Source: Candidatus Stackebrandtia faecavium
Lineage (GTDB): Bacteria > Actinomycetota > Actinomycetes > Mycobacteriales > Micromonosporaceae
NCBI GenBank assembly: GCA_019112895.1
Contig: DXIM01000052.1
Coordinates: 1-64,000, forward strand
Reading direction: 5' to 3'
DNA: 64,000 nucleotides
In this document: one piece after another, positions 42,105 to 51,224 of the stretch
Layout of the letters: each line of letters begins with the position of its first letter
Numbering within the stretch: the first letter of the stretch is position 1
Program-made: the position numbers and the translations under genes
Notes under the pieces: model-generated
The model's input: only the letters and a program-made list of their open reading frames with translations
Told to the model about the DNA's origin: nothing
Databases searched by the model: none

Positions 42105-43370
42105 ATGGTGACTGACATCCCCGCCGACACAGATCCCCGTGAGCTCGATCGGGCCGACCCCCTGGCCCGGTTTCGGGCGCAGTTCGCCCACGATGACGAC
42201 GACGCGATCTACCTCGACGGCAATTCGCTTGGACGTCCTCCCCACCGGGTACGTGACGCGATCATGCGGGTCGTCGATCAGGAGTGGCGTCACGAACTGA
42301 TCCGCGCCTGGAACCACTGGATCGACCTGCCGCACAAGGTCGGCGACGACCTGGCGTCGTCGATGCTGGGCGCGCGCCCCGGTGAAGTCCTGATCTGGGA
42401 TTCCACGAGCGTCAACCTGTACAAGTTGGCCAGCGCCGTCGCGCAAGCAGCTCCCAAAACCCGCACCGTCATCGTCACCGACGACGACAACTTCCCCACG
42501 GACCAGTACATCCTGCAGGGCGTGGCCGAGCAACACAACATGACGGTACGCACCATCCATTCAGATATCGACCACGGTGTCGATCCCGCTGCGCTGGCTG
42601 CCGCTGTCGGTAAGGACACGGCGCTGGTATGTCTTTCTCATGTCGCCTACCGCAGCGGCGCGATCGCGGACATGACGGCCATCACCGAGATGGTCCATGC
42701 CTCGGGCGCGCTGATGCTGTGGGATCTGTGCCATTCGGTCGGCTCCGTGCCGGTCGATCTCACGGCTAGCGGTGCCGACCTCGCGGTGGGCTGCACCTAT
42801 AAACACCTCAACGCCGGCCCCGGCGCCCCGGCGTTCCTGTATGTGCGTCAGGAGCTTCAATCGCAGTTGCGGCAACCGATCTGGGGTTGGTTCTCGCAAA
42901 CGAATCAGTTCGACATGTCGGGCGACTACAACCCGCTTCCAGGAGTGGGCGGCTTCGCCGTGGGCACCCCCGGAATTATGGGAGTAGCGGCGGTCGAAGC
43001 GGCCGTGGAACTGGTGTCCGAAGCCGGCATTGACGCGATACGGCAGAAATCATTGCGGCTCAACGCTTACGCTTCCGCACTCGTCGCCGCGGAGTTGACG
43101 GCCTTGGGCTTTACCTTGGCCTCACCTGCGGACCTGGAGAAACGCGGCGGTCACCTGACCGTGCATCACCCGCAGGCGTGGCAGATCGGTCAAGCCATGC
43201 ATGGGCGCTACGTGATCGGCGACTATCGCGAGCCAGATCGAATCCGGCTGGGTTTTGCACCGCTGTACAACAGCTACAGCGACATACGGTCGGCGGTGAG
43301 CGTCATGGCTGACATCGTCGCGAAGGGCGAACAGGACCGTTTCGATCCGACTCCGGGACGCGTCCGTTGA
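42105..43370 (+). CDS. kynU: Kynureninase
   Basis: 421 residues. PLP-dependent fold: YLDGNSLGRPP near the start, ALVCLSHVAYRSG, LMLWDLCHSVGSVPVDL and the Schiff-base Lys233 in GCTYKHLNAGPGAPAFLYV. FSQTNQFDM and a C-terminal RIGFAP-type RIRLGFAPLYNSY also fit. It cleaves kynurenine to anthranilate and alanine. No kynA, kynB or tryptophan oxidation genes are next to it. CATGAT lies 6 nt before the ATG (leaderless pattern). Confidence 0.9.
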   Translation: MVTDIPADTDPRELDRADPLARFRAQFAHDDDDAIYLDGNSLGRPPHRVRDAIMRVVDQEWRHELIRAWNHWIDLPHKVGDDLASSMLGARPGEVLIWDSTSVNLYKLASAVAQAAPKTRTVIVTDDDNFPTDQYILQGVAEQHNMTVRTIHSDIDHGVDPAALAAAVGKDTALVCLSHVAYRSGAIADMTAITEMVHASGALMLWDLCHSVGSVPVDLTASGADLAVGCTYKHLNAGPGAPAFLYVRQELQSQLRQPIWGWFSQTNQFDMSGDYNPLPGVGGFAVGTPGIMGVAAVEAAVELVSEAGIDAIRQKSLRLNAYASALVAAELTALGFTLASPADLEKRGGHLTVHHPQAWQIGQAMHGRYVIGDYREPDRIRLGFAPLYNSYSDIRSAVSVMADIVAKGEQDRFDPTPGRVR

Positions 43371-43377
43371 CGACGGT

Positions 43378-43911
43378 TCACGCGGCCATTAACCACACGG
43401 CCCAGCGCGGATCCGGATTGCGGTGGCCGATGACACGCCACAGCGCGTTCTTGGGGGCTGCCGGGGTTCGGGGTAGGCGCCAACCAATCTCGCTGAGAGT
43501 GCGGTCGCTCTTTTTATGGTTGCAACGCGCGCACGAGGCGACGACGTTCTCCCAAATATGGTTGCCGCCGCGACTGCGCGGCACCACGTGGTCGACCGTC
43601 TCGGCTGGACCGCCGCAGTAGGCGCATTCCCAATTGTCCCGAGCGAAGATCGCTCGGCGCGTCAAACTGACGTTCCGTCTGCGCATAACTTTGACGAACC
43701 GGTTGAGTCGCACGACCGAAGGCACTGGGATCGTCTGGCGTTCGCTGTACATGAAACCGTCGCCGGGGGTGACCGTCTCGGCCTTATTCGACAACAACAG
43801 CACCGCAGCACGACGCACCGAGACTACACACAGTGGCTCATAGGTGGCGTTAAGTACAAGCGCGTTTGTGGTCCTGGCACCGACGTGGGTCTGCGTTTGG
43901 ATCGTTGTCAT
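43378..43911 (-). CDS. HNH endonuclease-family protein
   Basis: 177 residues. HNH core: RDNWECAYCGG, ETVDHVVPRSRGG, NVVASCARCNHKKSDRT (two CxxC pairs and the His-Asn-His set). The N-terminal 70 residues (NALVLNATYEPLCVVSVRRAAVLLL) are typical of an actinobacterial family of stand-alone HNH proteins rather than an intein or phage enzyme. AGGAGAA 4 nt before the ATG. Convergent with kynU, 7 nt gap. Role unknown. Confidence 0.9.
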   Translation of the reverse strand: MTTIQTQTHVGARTTNALVLNATYEPLCVVSVRRAAVLLLSNKAETVTPGDGFMYSERQTIPVPSVVRLNRFVKVMRRRNVSLTRRAIFARDNWECAYCGGPAETVDHVVPRSRGGNHIWENVVASCARCNHKKSDRTLSEIGWRLPRTPAAPKNALWRVIGHRNPDPRWAVWLMAA

Positions 43912-44032
43912 CGGCTTCTCCTCACTGCCGATAACCAGTCTTACTTATCATTACGCAAATCGCACGCGACAATTCGCCATGATCAGGGGTCCGTTTAGCT
44001 TGTGACCATGGGCATACGGTAGAAACACCCGG

Positions 44033-45040
44033 GTGTTGACTTATTTTGCCGCAGACGCGCCACCGTGCGCGAGCGAACAAGGTACAGCGTGCGCGATCGT
44101 CTGGAACGCCACGCAGGTACCGTGGCTGGCCGAAAGCAGCGACGCTGTCATAGTCACGCCACTGCGCATCGTCCTGATTGTGGTCGTCGCGCTGCTGGTG
44201 CGCAGCATCATCAACCGCTGCATCAAACGGATGATGACCGCATCGGTCAAAGGTCGCGGCCCGGGAATCCTCAAACCATTCCGCGAACGGGTACCGAACC
44301 TGCTCAGTGACGCAGACAGCGCAGAACTTCTCGGCGACCGTCGTCGACAACGCGCACAAACGATCGGGACGGCGCTTCGCAGCCTTGTCAGTTGGTTCAT
44401 CTACGCCATCATGGCGATGCTGATCCTGGCTGAGCTCAACGTCAATCTCGGCCCGATCCTGGCCAGCGCCGGCGTCGTGGGTCTGGCATTGGGTTTCGGT
44501 GCCCAGGCTCTCGTCAAGGACGTCCTGGCCGGCATGTTCATGCTTATGGAGGACCAATACGGTGTCGGTGATGTCATCGATGTCGGCGAGGCCGTCGGCA
44601 CCGTCGAGGTTGTGGGCCTTCGGATCACGACGATCCGGGACCTGTCGGGTGCCTTGTGGTACGTCCGCAACGGAGAGATCATCCGCGTCGCCAACCACAG
44701 CCAGAGCTGGGCCCAAGTTGTCCTCAATGTGCCACTCGGCGCTAAGGCGGACGTCGAAGTCGCTGGCGAAGCGATCAAGCGCGCGGCAACGGAACTGGCG
44801 GAAGACCCCGAGTTCAGCAACTACATCCTTGACACCCCCGACGCGCAGGGCGTCGTCGATCTTGGCGTAGATGCGACACGTTTCCGTGTCATCGTGAAGA
44901 CCACCTCGGACGAACAGTGGGCAATCGGGCGCGCACTGCGCGGTCGCGTCACGAAAGCGCTACACGAAGCGGGCGTGGCCAGCGCAATCGATGATCACTT
45001 GTACTTTTCGAAACTCCACAGGCAACCCGAAGAAGCATGA
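44033..45040 (+). CDS. MscS-family mechanosensitive channel
   Basis: 335 residues from a GTG. Three membrane helices in the first 145 residues, then the pore-lining helix LASAGVVGLALGFGAQALVKD and the beta domain FMLMEDQYGVGDVIDVGEAVGTVEVVG, TTIRDLSGALWYVRNGEI, the family pattern. It releases solutes during osmotic downshock. TAGAAA 7 nt before the GTG is a weak leaderless candidate. Nothing linked functionally. Confidence 0.92.
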   Translation: MLTYFAADAPPCASEQGTACAIVWNATQVPWLAESSDAVIVTPLRIVLIVVVALLVRSIINRCIKRMMTASVKGRGPGILKPFRERVPNLLSDADSAELLGDRRRQRAQTIGTALRSLVSWFIYAIMAMLILAELNVNLGPILASAGVVGLALGFGAQALVKDVLAGMFMLMEDQYGVGDVIDVGEAVGTVEVVGLRITTIRDLSGALWYVRNGEIIRVANHSQSWAQVVLNVPLGAKADVEVAGEAIKRAATELAEDPEFSNYILDTPDAQGVVDLGVDATRFRVIVKTTSDEQWAIGRALRGRVTKALHEAGVASAIDDHLYFSKLHRQPEEA

Positions 45041-45164
45041 TTTAACGTCACCGTTTGGGGTCCATCCGGCTGCGAGGGGCTTGCCCGTGTCTCATACGAT
45101 CGGGCAGACTACACAGACGCACGGATGAACCGTGTGCTCCACTTCACCGGAAGGACCCCCGGCG

Positions 45165-46517
45165 GTGTCAGGCAATACTCGTCCACACACGGAGGATGGG
45201 CGCCCCGCAACATATCGTGAAGTCTTTGCCACTGGCGAAGTTCGTGCGCTATTCGGCTCGTTCACGATCTCGAAGGCCAGCAGCATGCTGGCGCGTATCG
45301 CGGTCACGTTCCTGGTATTCGAAGCCACCGAATCCCCATTGCTGTCCGCGGCCGCGTTCGGCATCAGTTACGCGCCATATCTGGGCCCGGCGCAGCTTCT
45401 GGCCACTGTCGCCGACAGACTCCCCTACCGCACGACCATGGTCGTCGCCGACCTAATCCGAATGGTCCTCATCGGATTGGTGGCGGTCCCCGGCATGCCA
45501 CTTCCGGTCATGCTGGCACTGGTGTTCACGTCCGCGATGGTCGAGCCGGCCTACGATGCCTCCCGCTCCGCGCTCCTTCCCAAATTGGTCACCGGGGAGA
45601 CGCTGACGCTCGCACTATCGGTGTATTTGACCCTGAACCAGTCGGCACAGCTGGTCGGTTACCTCCTGGGTGGCGTCATCGCCGCCGTCGATCCCCGGAT
45701 CGCCCTGCTGATCGACTCCGCGACCTTCGGTGTCTCCGCGATCGTGCTGATGATCTTCATCAAACGGCGTCCCGCGCAGTCCGATGCTTCGAAACGCAAA
45801 AACATCTTCAAGGAAACCGGCGAAGGCTTCGTGCTGGTTTTTCGTCACCGCGTGCTGCGCACAATCGCACTCGTCGTATTCACATCCATCACTTTCGCCA
45901 TCATCCCGGAAGGTGTCGCCGCGTCTTGGGCGCCGGAAGCGGGCGGCGGCCCGATCCTTCAAGGCACGATCATGGCGTCCGCGCCGCTGGCCGCGATCGT
46001 CTCCTCCGTGGTCTTCACCCGTTTCGTCAAGCCCGGAATCCGCAAGAAACTTATCCGTCCGCTGGTCCTCATTGGCCCGCTCGCGCTGCTGCCCGCCCTA
46101 TTCGGCCCGCCGGGGCCGGTTGTCGTAGCCATAGCGGTCACTTGCAACCTGACTGTGGCATCGATTGCGCCGCTCAACGGCATCTTCGTCTCCGCCGTCC
46201 CGGACGGGTACCGGGCGCGGGCGTTCAGCGTTATGCAAAGCGGCACCGCACTCATTCAGGGCGCTGCGGTCATATCGGTCGGCGTCTTGGCCCAGACTTC
46301 CCTATCCGTGTCGCAAAGCGTCGGCCTGTGGGGCATTGCCGGTGTGCTGGTGGTCGTGTTCCTGTTGCTCACCTGGCCATCGAACCAGGAATTCGATGAC
46401 GCTGTCGCCACCGACACCACCGCCACGGCCTCGGCCCCTGGTGAGTCCGACGCTGCCGACGATCAGCAGGCGGTGCGCGACGAACCGGCCGAGCACTCCG
46501 CCCGAACTGCGGGTTGA
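45165..46517 (+). CDS. MFS transporter (drug-efflux type, MFS_3-like)
   Basis: 450 residues from the GTG at 45165 (GGAAGGA 9 nt upstream); a frame reaching 45132 is less likely. About 12 helices, with RALFGSFTISKASSMLARIAVTFLVFEATE, DRLPYRTTMVVADLIRM and the membrane-spanning repeats of the MefA/Tet-like branch. C-terminal tail is acidic and Thr/Ala-rich. Probable exporter; substrate unknown. Confidence 0.88.
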   Translation: MSGNTRPHTEDGRPATYREVFATGEVRALFGSFTISKASSMLARIAVTFLVFEATESPLLSAAAFGISYAPYLGPAQLLATVADRLPYRTTMVVADLIRMVLIGLVAVPGMPLPVMLALVFTSAMVEPAYDASRSALLPKLVTGETLTLALSVYLTLNQSAQLVGYLLGGVIAAVDPRIALLIDSATFGVSAIVLMIFIKRRPAQSDASKRKNIFKETGEGFVLVFRHRVLRTIALVVFTSITFAIIPEGVAASWAPEAGGGPILQGTIMASAPLAAIVSSVVFTRFVKPGIRKKLIRPLVLIGPLALLPALFGPPGPVVVAIAVTCNLTVASIAPLNGIFVSAVPDGYRARAFSVMQSGTALIQGAAVISVGVLAQTSLSVSQSVGLWGIAGVLVVVFLLLTWPSNQEFDDAVATDTTATASAPGESDAADDQQAVRDEPAEHSARTAG

Positions 46518-46594
46518 TGCGGTCCACGCCTGGCACGATGTGACACGAGCCCCCTTACCTTCCGTACGGATACCCGGCTTGGCAGTATGGATGG

Positions 46595-47083
46595 ATGTCC
46601 TCTAATGCTTCGGTTCCGCAGCAGTCAGCCCCCGGTCCGGGCCAAACCGGGCAGCTCCCGCTCGACACCGCTAAAAAATCGACGCCGCAGCCCGCATCCA
46701 ACTCGAGGCCGGAAAACTTCTTCGAAGCGATGGGCGGTTCGCCGGCGATGCGTCAGCTCGTGCGGGTCTTTTATGAAGGCGTCGCCGACGACCCGTTGTT
46801 GCGCCCGATGTATCCCGAGGAAGACCTGGGCCCCGCCGAGGACCGGCTCCGAATGTTCCTGGAGCAGTATTGGGGCGGTCCACGGACGTATTCGCAGCAA
46901 CGCGGACACCCTCGGCTGCGTATGCGTCATGTCCCGTTCAAGATCGGTCCGGCTGAGCGCGACGCATGGCTGTATCACATGCGCCATGGTGTCGATTCGC
47001 TCGAACTGCCCGAAGAACTCGATTCCATCCTGTGGGACTACCTGGAACGGGCGGCACACTTCCTCGTCAATTCCGCGGAGTAA
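46595..47083 (+). CDS. glbO: Group II truncated hemoglobin (GlbO/HbO type)
   Basis: 162 residues, with a 40-residue N-terminal extension rich in Pro/Gln/Ser before the globin core. Core features: [21 protein letters not shown] (Tyr in the B helix), [26 protein letters not shown] with the proximal His in RHVPFKIG, and the [12 protein letters not shown]-terminal helix. Such proteins bind O2 and NO. The extension is longer than in most. TAT-GGA triplets before the ATG are not a clear ribosome site. Confidence 0.9.
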   Translation: MSSNASVPQQSAPGPGQTGQLPLDTAKKSTPQPASNSRPENFFEAMGGSPAMRQLVRVFYEGVADDPLLRPMYPEEDLGPAEDRLRMFLEQYWGGPRTYSQQRGHPRLRMRHVPFKIGPAERDAWLYHMRHGVDSLELPEELDSILWDYLERAAHFLVNSAE

Positions 47084-47133
47084 AGCGGCACAACGAAAAT
47101 CGACGGCGTGAATCGCGCCTTTAGACTGTCGCG

Positions 47134-48570
47134 ATGACCTCCCGCGCCCGCGCTTTGATCACTATCGTCGCCTTGGCGGCGTTGGCCGTGTCCGGATGCT
47201 CCCAGCAGGCACCCCTCGCCGAAGGTGACGCTTCCGAATCGGCGGATTACAGCGCCGCTCACAGCGTCCCCAACACCAGTCCGATGTACCCCGACTACGG
47301 GGACCCGCACATCGACGTACTCCATTACGAAATGGACCTGGGCTACGAGCCCGAGGCCGCGACCCTGTCGGGGACCGTCACGTTGACGACCCGTGCTGTC
47401 GAAGACAACGACGTTATCCATCTGGACTTCTCCGATCAGATGACCGTCGAAACCATCACTGTAGACGATTCCGATAGCGACTTCACTCACCAGGGCTACG
47501 ACCTGGACATCAACGAGGCGGTGTCTGCCGACCAAGAAATCAAAGTGGCGGTCACCTACTCCGGCACTCCCGAGAAGATGCCGGCGCCCGCGCAGCGACC
47601 GGACATGGCCGGAGGCATCGGCGCCACCACCGGACCAAACGGCGCACTATGGACATTCCAGGAGCCTTTTGGCGCTATGACCTGGTATCCCGCCAACGAC
47701 GTCCCCTGGGACGAGGCCTTCTACGATTTCAAGGTTTCGGTGCCAGATGGCTATGCCGCTGTCGCCAGCGGCACGTTCGTGTCCGATGACGACAACACCT
47801 ACGTCTGGTCATCGTCCGATCCGGTAGCCACCTACTTGGTGACGCTCGCCGTCGATCGGTACACCATGTCCGAGACGAAGGGCCCGAACGGTCTGCCCAT
47901 CACCACCTGGACCACCTCCGGCTCGGACATGGATTCGGTGTTTTCCGAGACGGCGGCGGTTCTGGAATGGCTCGAGGAACGATACGGGCCCTACCCCTTC
48001 GAGTCGGCCGGAGTCGTCGAGGTCGGAGGGGACTCGGCCATGGAGACCCAGCAGATGGTCACTTTCTCCAGCGAGCGAATATTCGACGAGACGCAGCGCA
48101 TCTCGACAACAGGCGTCCTCGTGCACGAAATGGCACATCAATGGTTCGGTGACGCCGTCACACCCGACGACTGGGATGGGCTGTGGCTCAACGAAGGCGC
48201 CGCGACCTACACCGAACAGATGTGGCTGCTCGAAAACGACGATACGGACATGACCGAGGCGCAGCTGGTTGCGCAATGGGAGAAGGATGACGCTGATTTG
48301 CGGCGGCAATTCGGGCCGCCGGGCGACCCGAATCCGCAAGCGTTCGCGTCCAGCAACAGTTACGTGTGTCCGGCGTTGATGCTCTACAACCTGCGCGACG
48401 AAATCGGCGGCGCCGAAGCCGTCGACGAGTTTCTCGCGGCATGGGTGGCCGAGTATCACAACGAAACGGTGGACCGGGAGACGTTCATCGAGTTCGCCAA
48501 CGCCCACACCGGCAAGGATCTGACGCAATTTTTCAATGAGTGGCTCGATTCCCCGACCACACCGAAATAA
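47134..48570 (+). CDS. M1-family zinc metallopeptidase lipoprotein
   Basis: 478 residues. Lipoprotein signal with Cys22 (VSGC). The catalytic zinc site is HEMAHQWFG (His331, Glu332, His335) with the third ligand Glu354 in NEGAATYTE, exactly 18 residues on. The exopeptidase motif reads SAMETQ instead of GAMEN. The N-terminal beta domain precedes it; the usual C-terminal ARM domain is short, so this is a compact actinobacterial M1 enzyme. Exported aminopeptidase-like role. TAGACT 6 nt before ATG (leaderless pattern). Confidence 0.92.
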   Translation: MTSRARALITIVALAALAVSGCSQQAPLAEGDASESADYSAAHSVPNTSPMYPDYGDPHIDVLHYEMDLGYEPEAATLSGTVTLTTRAVEDNDVIHLDFSDQMTVETITVDDSDSDFTHQGYDLDINEAVSADQEIKVAVTYSGTPEKMPAPAQRPDMAGGIGATTGPNGALWTFQEPFGAMTWYPANDVPWDEAFYDFKVSVPDGYAAVASGTFVSDDDNTYVWSSSDPVATYLVTLAVDRYTMSETKGPNGLPITTWTTSGSDMDSVFSETAAVLEWLEERYGPYPFESAGVVEVGGDSAMETQQMVTFSSERIFDETQRISTTGVLVHEMAHQWFGDAVTPDDWDGLWLNEGAATYTEQMWLLENDDTDMTEAQLVAQWEKDDADLRRQFGPPGDPNPQAFASSNSYVCPALMLYNLRDEIGGAEAVDEFLAAWVAEYHNETVDRETFIEFANAHTGKDLTQFFNEWLDSPTTPK

Positions 48571-48583
48571 CGAAGACAAAAAG

Positions 48584-48628
48584 AAGCTCGAGGCTCAGCT
48601 ACAGGGGGATGAGCTGAGCCTCGAGCTT
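48584..48628. terminator. Strong bidirectional stem-loop
   Basis: Perfect 17-bp arms (AAGCTCGAGGCTCAGCT and complement) with an 11-nt loop, between the convergent M1 peptidase (48570) and YbjN (48658) genes. One of the most stable stems in the window. Confidence 0.85.
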
Positions 48629-48657
48629 GCGGAGGAGGTCTTTGCGGCCCGGCGGCG

Positions 48658-49341
48658 TTACAAAACGCCTGCCTCGTCGTAGAGCCAATCGATGTAGGAA
48701 CCCGATACGGCTGCCGCGCAGTCGATGAACTCGTCGAGCAGAGCGTCCGATAGGCCGGGACGCAGCGGTATCTGCATTTCTCCGTGCAACGGCAGCTTGC
48801 CGGATTCCACCGGATCGCCGACGTATGCCTTCAGGAAACGCCGAGTGCGGTTCCATTCGTTGACCGCCCGAAACGCCCGTTCGTTCCAGTCACGCGGAAG
48901 CGTCGCGTAGGCACGTGCCCGCAGCACCAGGATTTCGCCTCCTGGTCCTTCCCTGCGGATCTGCAGCACGTGACGTTCCCACATTGCCAGCAGCGCGCCA
49001 GATTCGTCTACAAGGTACCGAATCGACAGCCGCTTGAGCGATTCGATCAACCGCTCATCGCTGAGCGTCTCAACCGCGGTCGCATGCTTTTCGTCGTTGA
49101 CGCTCATATCGACGTTTTGGAAGAAATCGGGATCCATGTCGATGAGGTCCTGTTTGATGATTTCCCACCGGGCTGCGGACTCAGCCGGAGGGGGATCCGT
49201 TTGCGCGGCCTCGGTCCGCGGCGTCGGTATGGGCGATGCCTGCGGTTTACGAGGGACGTCGCGCTCGGAGGTGCCGTGTGTGTTGACGTCCGCCTCGCCT
49301 TGGGCTGTGTGTTGTGTTTGGCGTTTCCACCACCAGGCCAT
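48658..49341 (-). CDS. YbjN-domain protein
   Basis: 227 residues from the ATG at 49341 with GGGAGGG 6 nt upstream; an open frame continues to 49500 but lacks this. An N-terminal tail (residues 1-65) is polar and Pro/Thr-rich; from about residue 70 the sequence has the YbjN/type-III-chaperone-like alpha-beta pattern: LIESLKRLSIRYLVDESGALLAMW, then VLRARAYATLPRDWNERAFRAVNEWNRTRRF. Role unknown; YbjN domain proteins are widespread in actinobacteria. Confidence 0.75.
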   Translation of the reverse strand: MAWWWKRQTQHTAQGEADVNTHGTSERDVPRKPQASPIPTPRTEAAQTDPPPAESAARWEIIKQDLIDMDPDFFQNVDMSVNDEKHATAVETLSDERLIESLKRLSIRYLVDESGALLAMWERHVLQIRREGPGGEILVLRARAYATLPRDWNERAFRAVNEWNRTRRFLKAYVGDPVESGKLPLHGEMQIPLRPGLSDALLDEFIDCAAAVSGSYIDWLYDEAGVL

Positions 49342-49587
49342 TTCAGACCCTCCCGTTGATACGTGGCATCCATAACCAGGTCGAACTTCGCAGTTGCGGA
49401 TGCGCCAGTTCTTCGTAACGTTTTGCCGAACGTACTCGTTGCTACCGTCATCACACCAGAGGCAAGGGCCCACATCACCCCAGTTAAAGGCCAAATTCAT
49501 CCGAATGGACAGTTACTCGAACCTGGACGTATGGATCTACTTACGTCTGAAGGATGGCCTGTCACTAAAGAAAAGTAACTATATGTG

Positions 49588-50178
49588 TCACAAAATTGAC
49601 AAGCCGGCAGAGGGGTTCCACACCGTTCCGTGCACCCCTTGCAACCCGAGCCGCCCCAGGTGAGACCGCACGTTGACCATGCCCCCAGGGGCGAACCCCA
49701 TGCGCAGCAGTCCAATAACGAGGCGAAGCCTGATGTCGTGACGTCGCCTGTCCTCGGACAAGACTTGCAGCGCGACGTGATCGAGCAGTGTGTCCCGCAA
49801 ACGCCGGTCTCCGACACCGCGCCCCCGCGCGCCGTTGAGGGCCGAAGCCGCCGACTCCCCCAGCTTGGCGAATTCGGTAGCCGCGATCGTCTCGAGAACT
49901 TCCCCTTCCCCACCGGGTAGAGCACCGCGCCATAGCTCATCAACCGGCGTGGGCCAACTGCCATCCGCCAGCGTGTCCTCCAGGTCGCCGGACCTCACGG
50001 TGATGTCTTTATCGAGGTCGCCGGGCACCCGGGTGGCGGCGAGCACGTCGAATGGCAACACCGTCCACAGCTCCACTACGCCATCGGCAGCACCCCTGAG
50101 CCGTACCAGGGCTTGCGGATCGAGTCGACGCGCGCGTCCGAGAAAGACACGCACATCGTTAGTGGCAGCCGTCAGCAC
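49588..50178 (-). CDS. Conserved actinobacterial hypothetical protein
   Basis: 196 residues from a GTG with GAGG about 10 nt upstream. N-terminal FLGRARRLDPQALVRLRGAADGVVELWTVLPFDVLAATRV is a pattern I have seen in many actinobacterial proteins of unknown function; the C-terminal half includes a helical VALQVLSEDRRR and GFAPGG. No signal peptide or membrane helix. The gap to YbjN (49342-49587) holds nothing recognisable. Confidence 0.6.
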   Translation of the reverse strand: MLTAATNDVRVFLGRARRLDPQALVRLRGAADGVVELWTVLPFDVLAATRVPGDLDKDITVRSGDLEDTLADGSWPTPVDELWRGALPGGEGEVLETIAATEFAKLGESAASALNGARGRGVGDRRLRDTLLDHVALQVLSEDRRRHDIRLRLVIGLLRMGFAPGGMVNVRSHLGRLGLQGVHGTVWNPSAGLSIL

Positions 50179-50384
50179 GGGAAATCGACCTCATTCCGAG
50201 CGTGCGAAACCGACAAATGCATATACGGATCCTAACGTTGTCCGCCATGTCGGTTTCACCCCGACGATGACGACGGCTCATGCTTGTGCCCCACGGAATC
50301 GCGCCCTTTTCTGAGCAGCCTGGAGTCCGGCATGGGCGACAGTCGGCCGGCGTCACCTCCTCAAAACTGTGAAATGTCAGTTAA

Positions 50385-50442
50385 ATTTTTATTGCATGCC
50401 ATAGAAATTTCTGCTTGTATTGCGAATAAGACGCCCCACGAC
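50385..50442 (+). promoter_or_regulatory. AT-rich promoter region of the ADC gene with a palindrome
   Basis: AGAAATTTCT (50403-50412) is a perfect 10-nt palindrome. TTGCAT (50392-50397) and TGTATT (50416-50421) sit 18 nt apart as possible -35 and -10. It lies 48 nt or more before the ADC start, in a locally AT-rich stretch, so it could be the binding site of the GntR regulator next door. Confidence 0.4.
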
Positions 50443-50459
50443 ACGACAGGGAGTACGAG

Positions 50460-51200
50460 ATGACGACATACGATCCGCGCAGTTACTTCTCGATCCTCGG
50501 ATATCAGCCCGGCAGCGAGGGCTACACGTGCCCCGGTCTGCGCACGCTCGCGGTGTACTGCGTCGGGGACGCACAACAGCTCGAAAAAGCGTTGCAACCC
50601 ACCCCGTTCACGCTCGCCAGCGATCGATTCATGGTTTCCGTCGCCGACTTCGGCAACTGCTCGATGGGCCCCTTCTACGACGCCGGAGTCGTGATACCGG
50701 TGACGTATAAGGGCCACAGCGGCGGCCACTACCTACTCGAGTGGGAAGACCAGTCGTGGAGTATCGCGCTCGGGCGCGAGCTGTGGGGCTACCCGAAGCG
50801 TTTCGCCGACATCCACCTCGACGACACCAAAACCTCCGCGCACGCCCGCGTAGAACTGCGCGCAGAACCCCTCGTCGACCTGCACGTCTCCTTCGACGAC
50901 AGCGTGACTCCTCAGGCCTGGTCGGACGTCTCGGTCTTTCCGCACCTTCTAGCACGGGCCACCGGGCAGCCGGGCGGCGACTCCTTTGACCGCTTCGACA
51001 TCATCCGACGCGACACGTCCTCGGACTTCGAACTCCTCGAACGACACACCGGTACTGGAAGCGTCTCGTTCGGAGCTGGTGCGTCACACCAGGACGGCCC
51101 GCTTACCGTTGTTGACGTTTTGGGCGCCGAATACACCGTCGGCAACTATCACGCCAGCAAGGAAAACGGGATACCGACGGTGATCGACTCCCTCGTGTAG
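50460..51200 (+). CDS. Acetoacetate decarboxylase-like protein
   Basis: 246 residues. ADC-superfamily fold with Lys113 in ELWGYPKRFADI, matching the Schiff-base Lys of clostridial acetoacetate decarboxylase (Glu-x-x-Gly-x-Pro-Lys). FMVSVADFGNCSMGPFYDAGV and GHSGGHYLLEWEDQSW are typical. Superfamily members decarboxylate, hydrolyse or aldol-cleave various keto acids. GGGAG 6 nt before the ATG. First of four same-strand genes with GntR, a small membrane peptide and a sodium symporter, so the substrate is likely to be imported by the symporter. Confidence 0.82.
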   Translation: MTTYDPRSYFSILGYQPGSEGYTCPGLRTLAVYCVGDAQQLEKALQPTPFTLASDRFMVSVADFGNCSMGPFYDAGVVIPVTYKGHSGGHYLLEWEDQSWSIALGRELWGYPKRFADIHLDDTKTSAHARVELRAEPLVDLHVSFDDSVTPQAWSDVSVFPHLLARATGQPGGDSFDRFDIIRRDTSSDFELLERHTGTGSVSFGAGASHQDGPLTVVDVLGAEYTVGNYHASKENGIPTVIDSLV

Positions 51201-51224
51201 CCAATCGACCGTCAGGAAGTCTCC

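Noticed and set aside
49342..49500. N-terminal extension of the YbjN protein
   Set aside because: Lacks a ribosome site, whereas GGGAGGG precedes the ATG at 49341; extension sequence is not YbjN-like.
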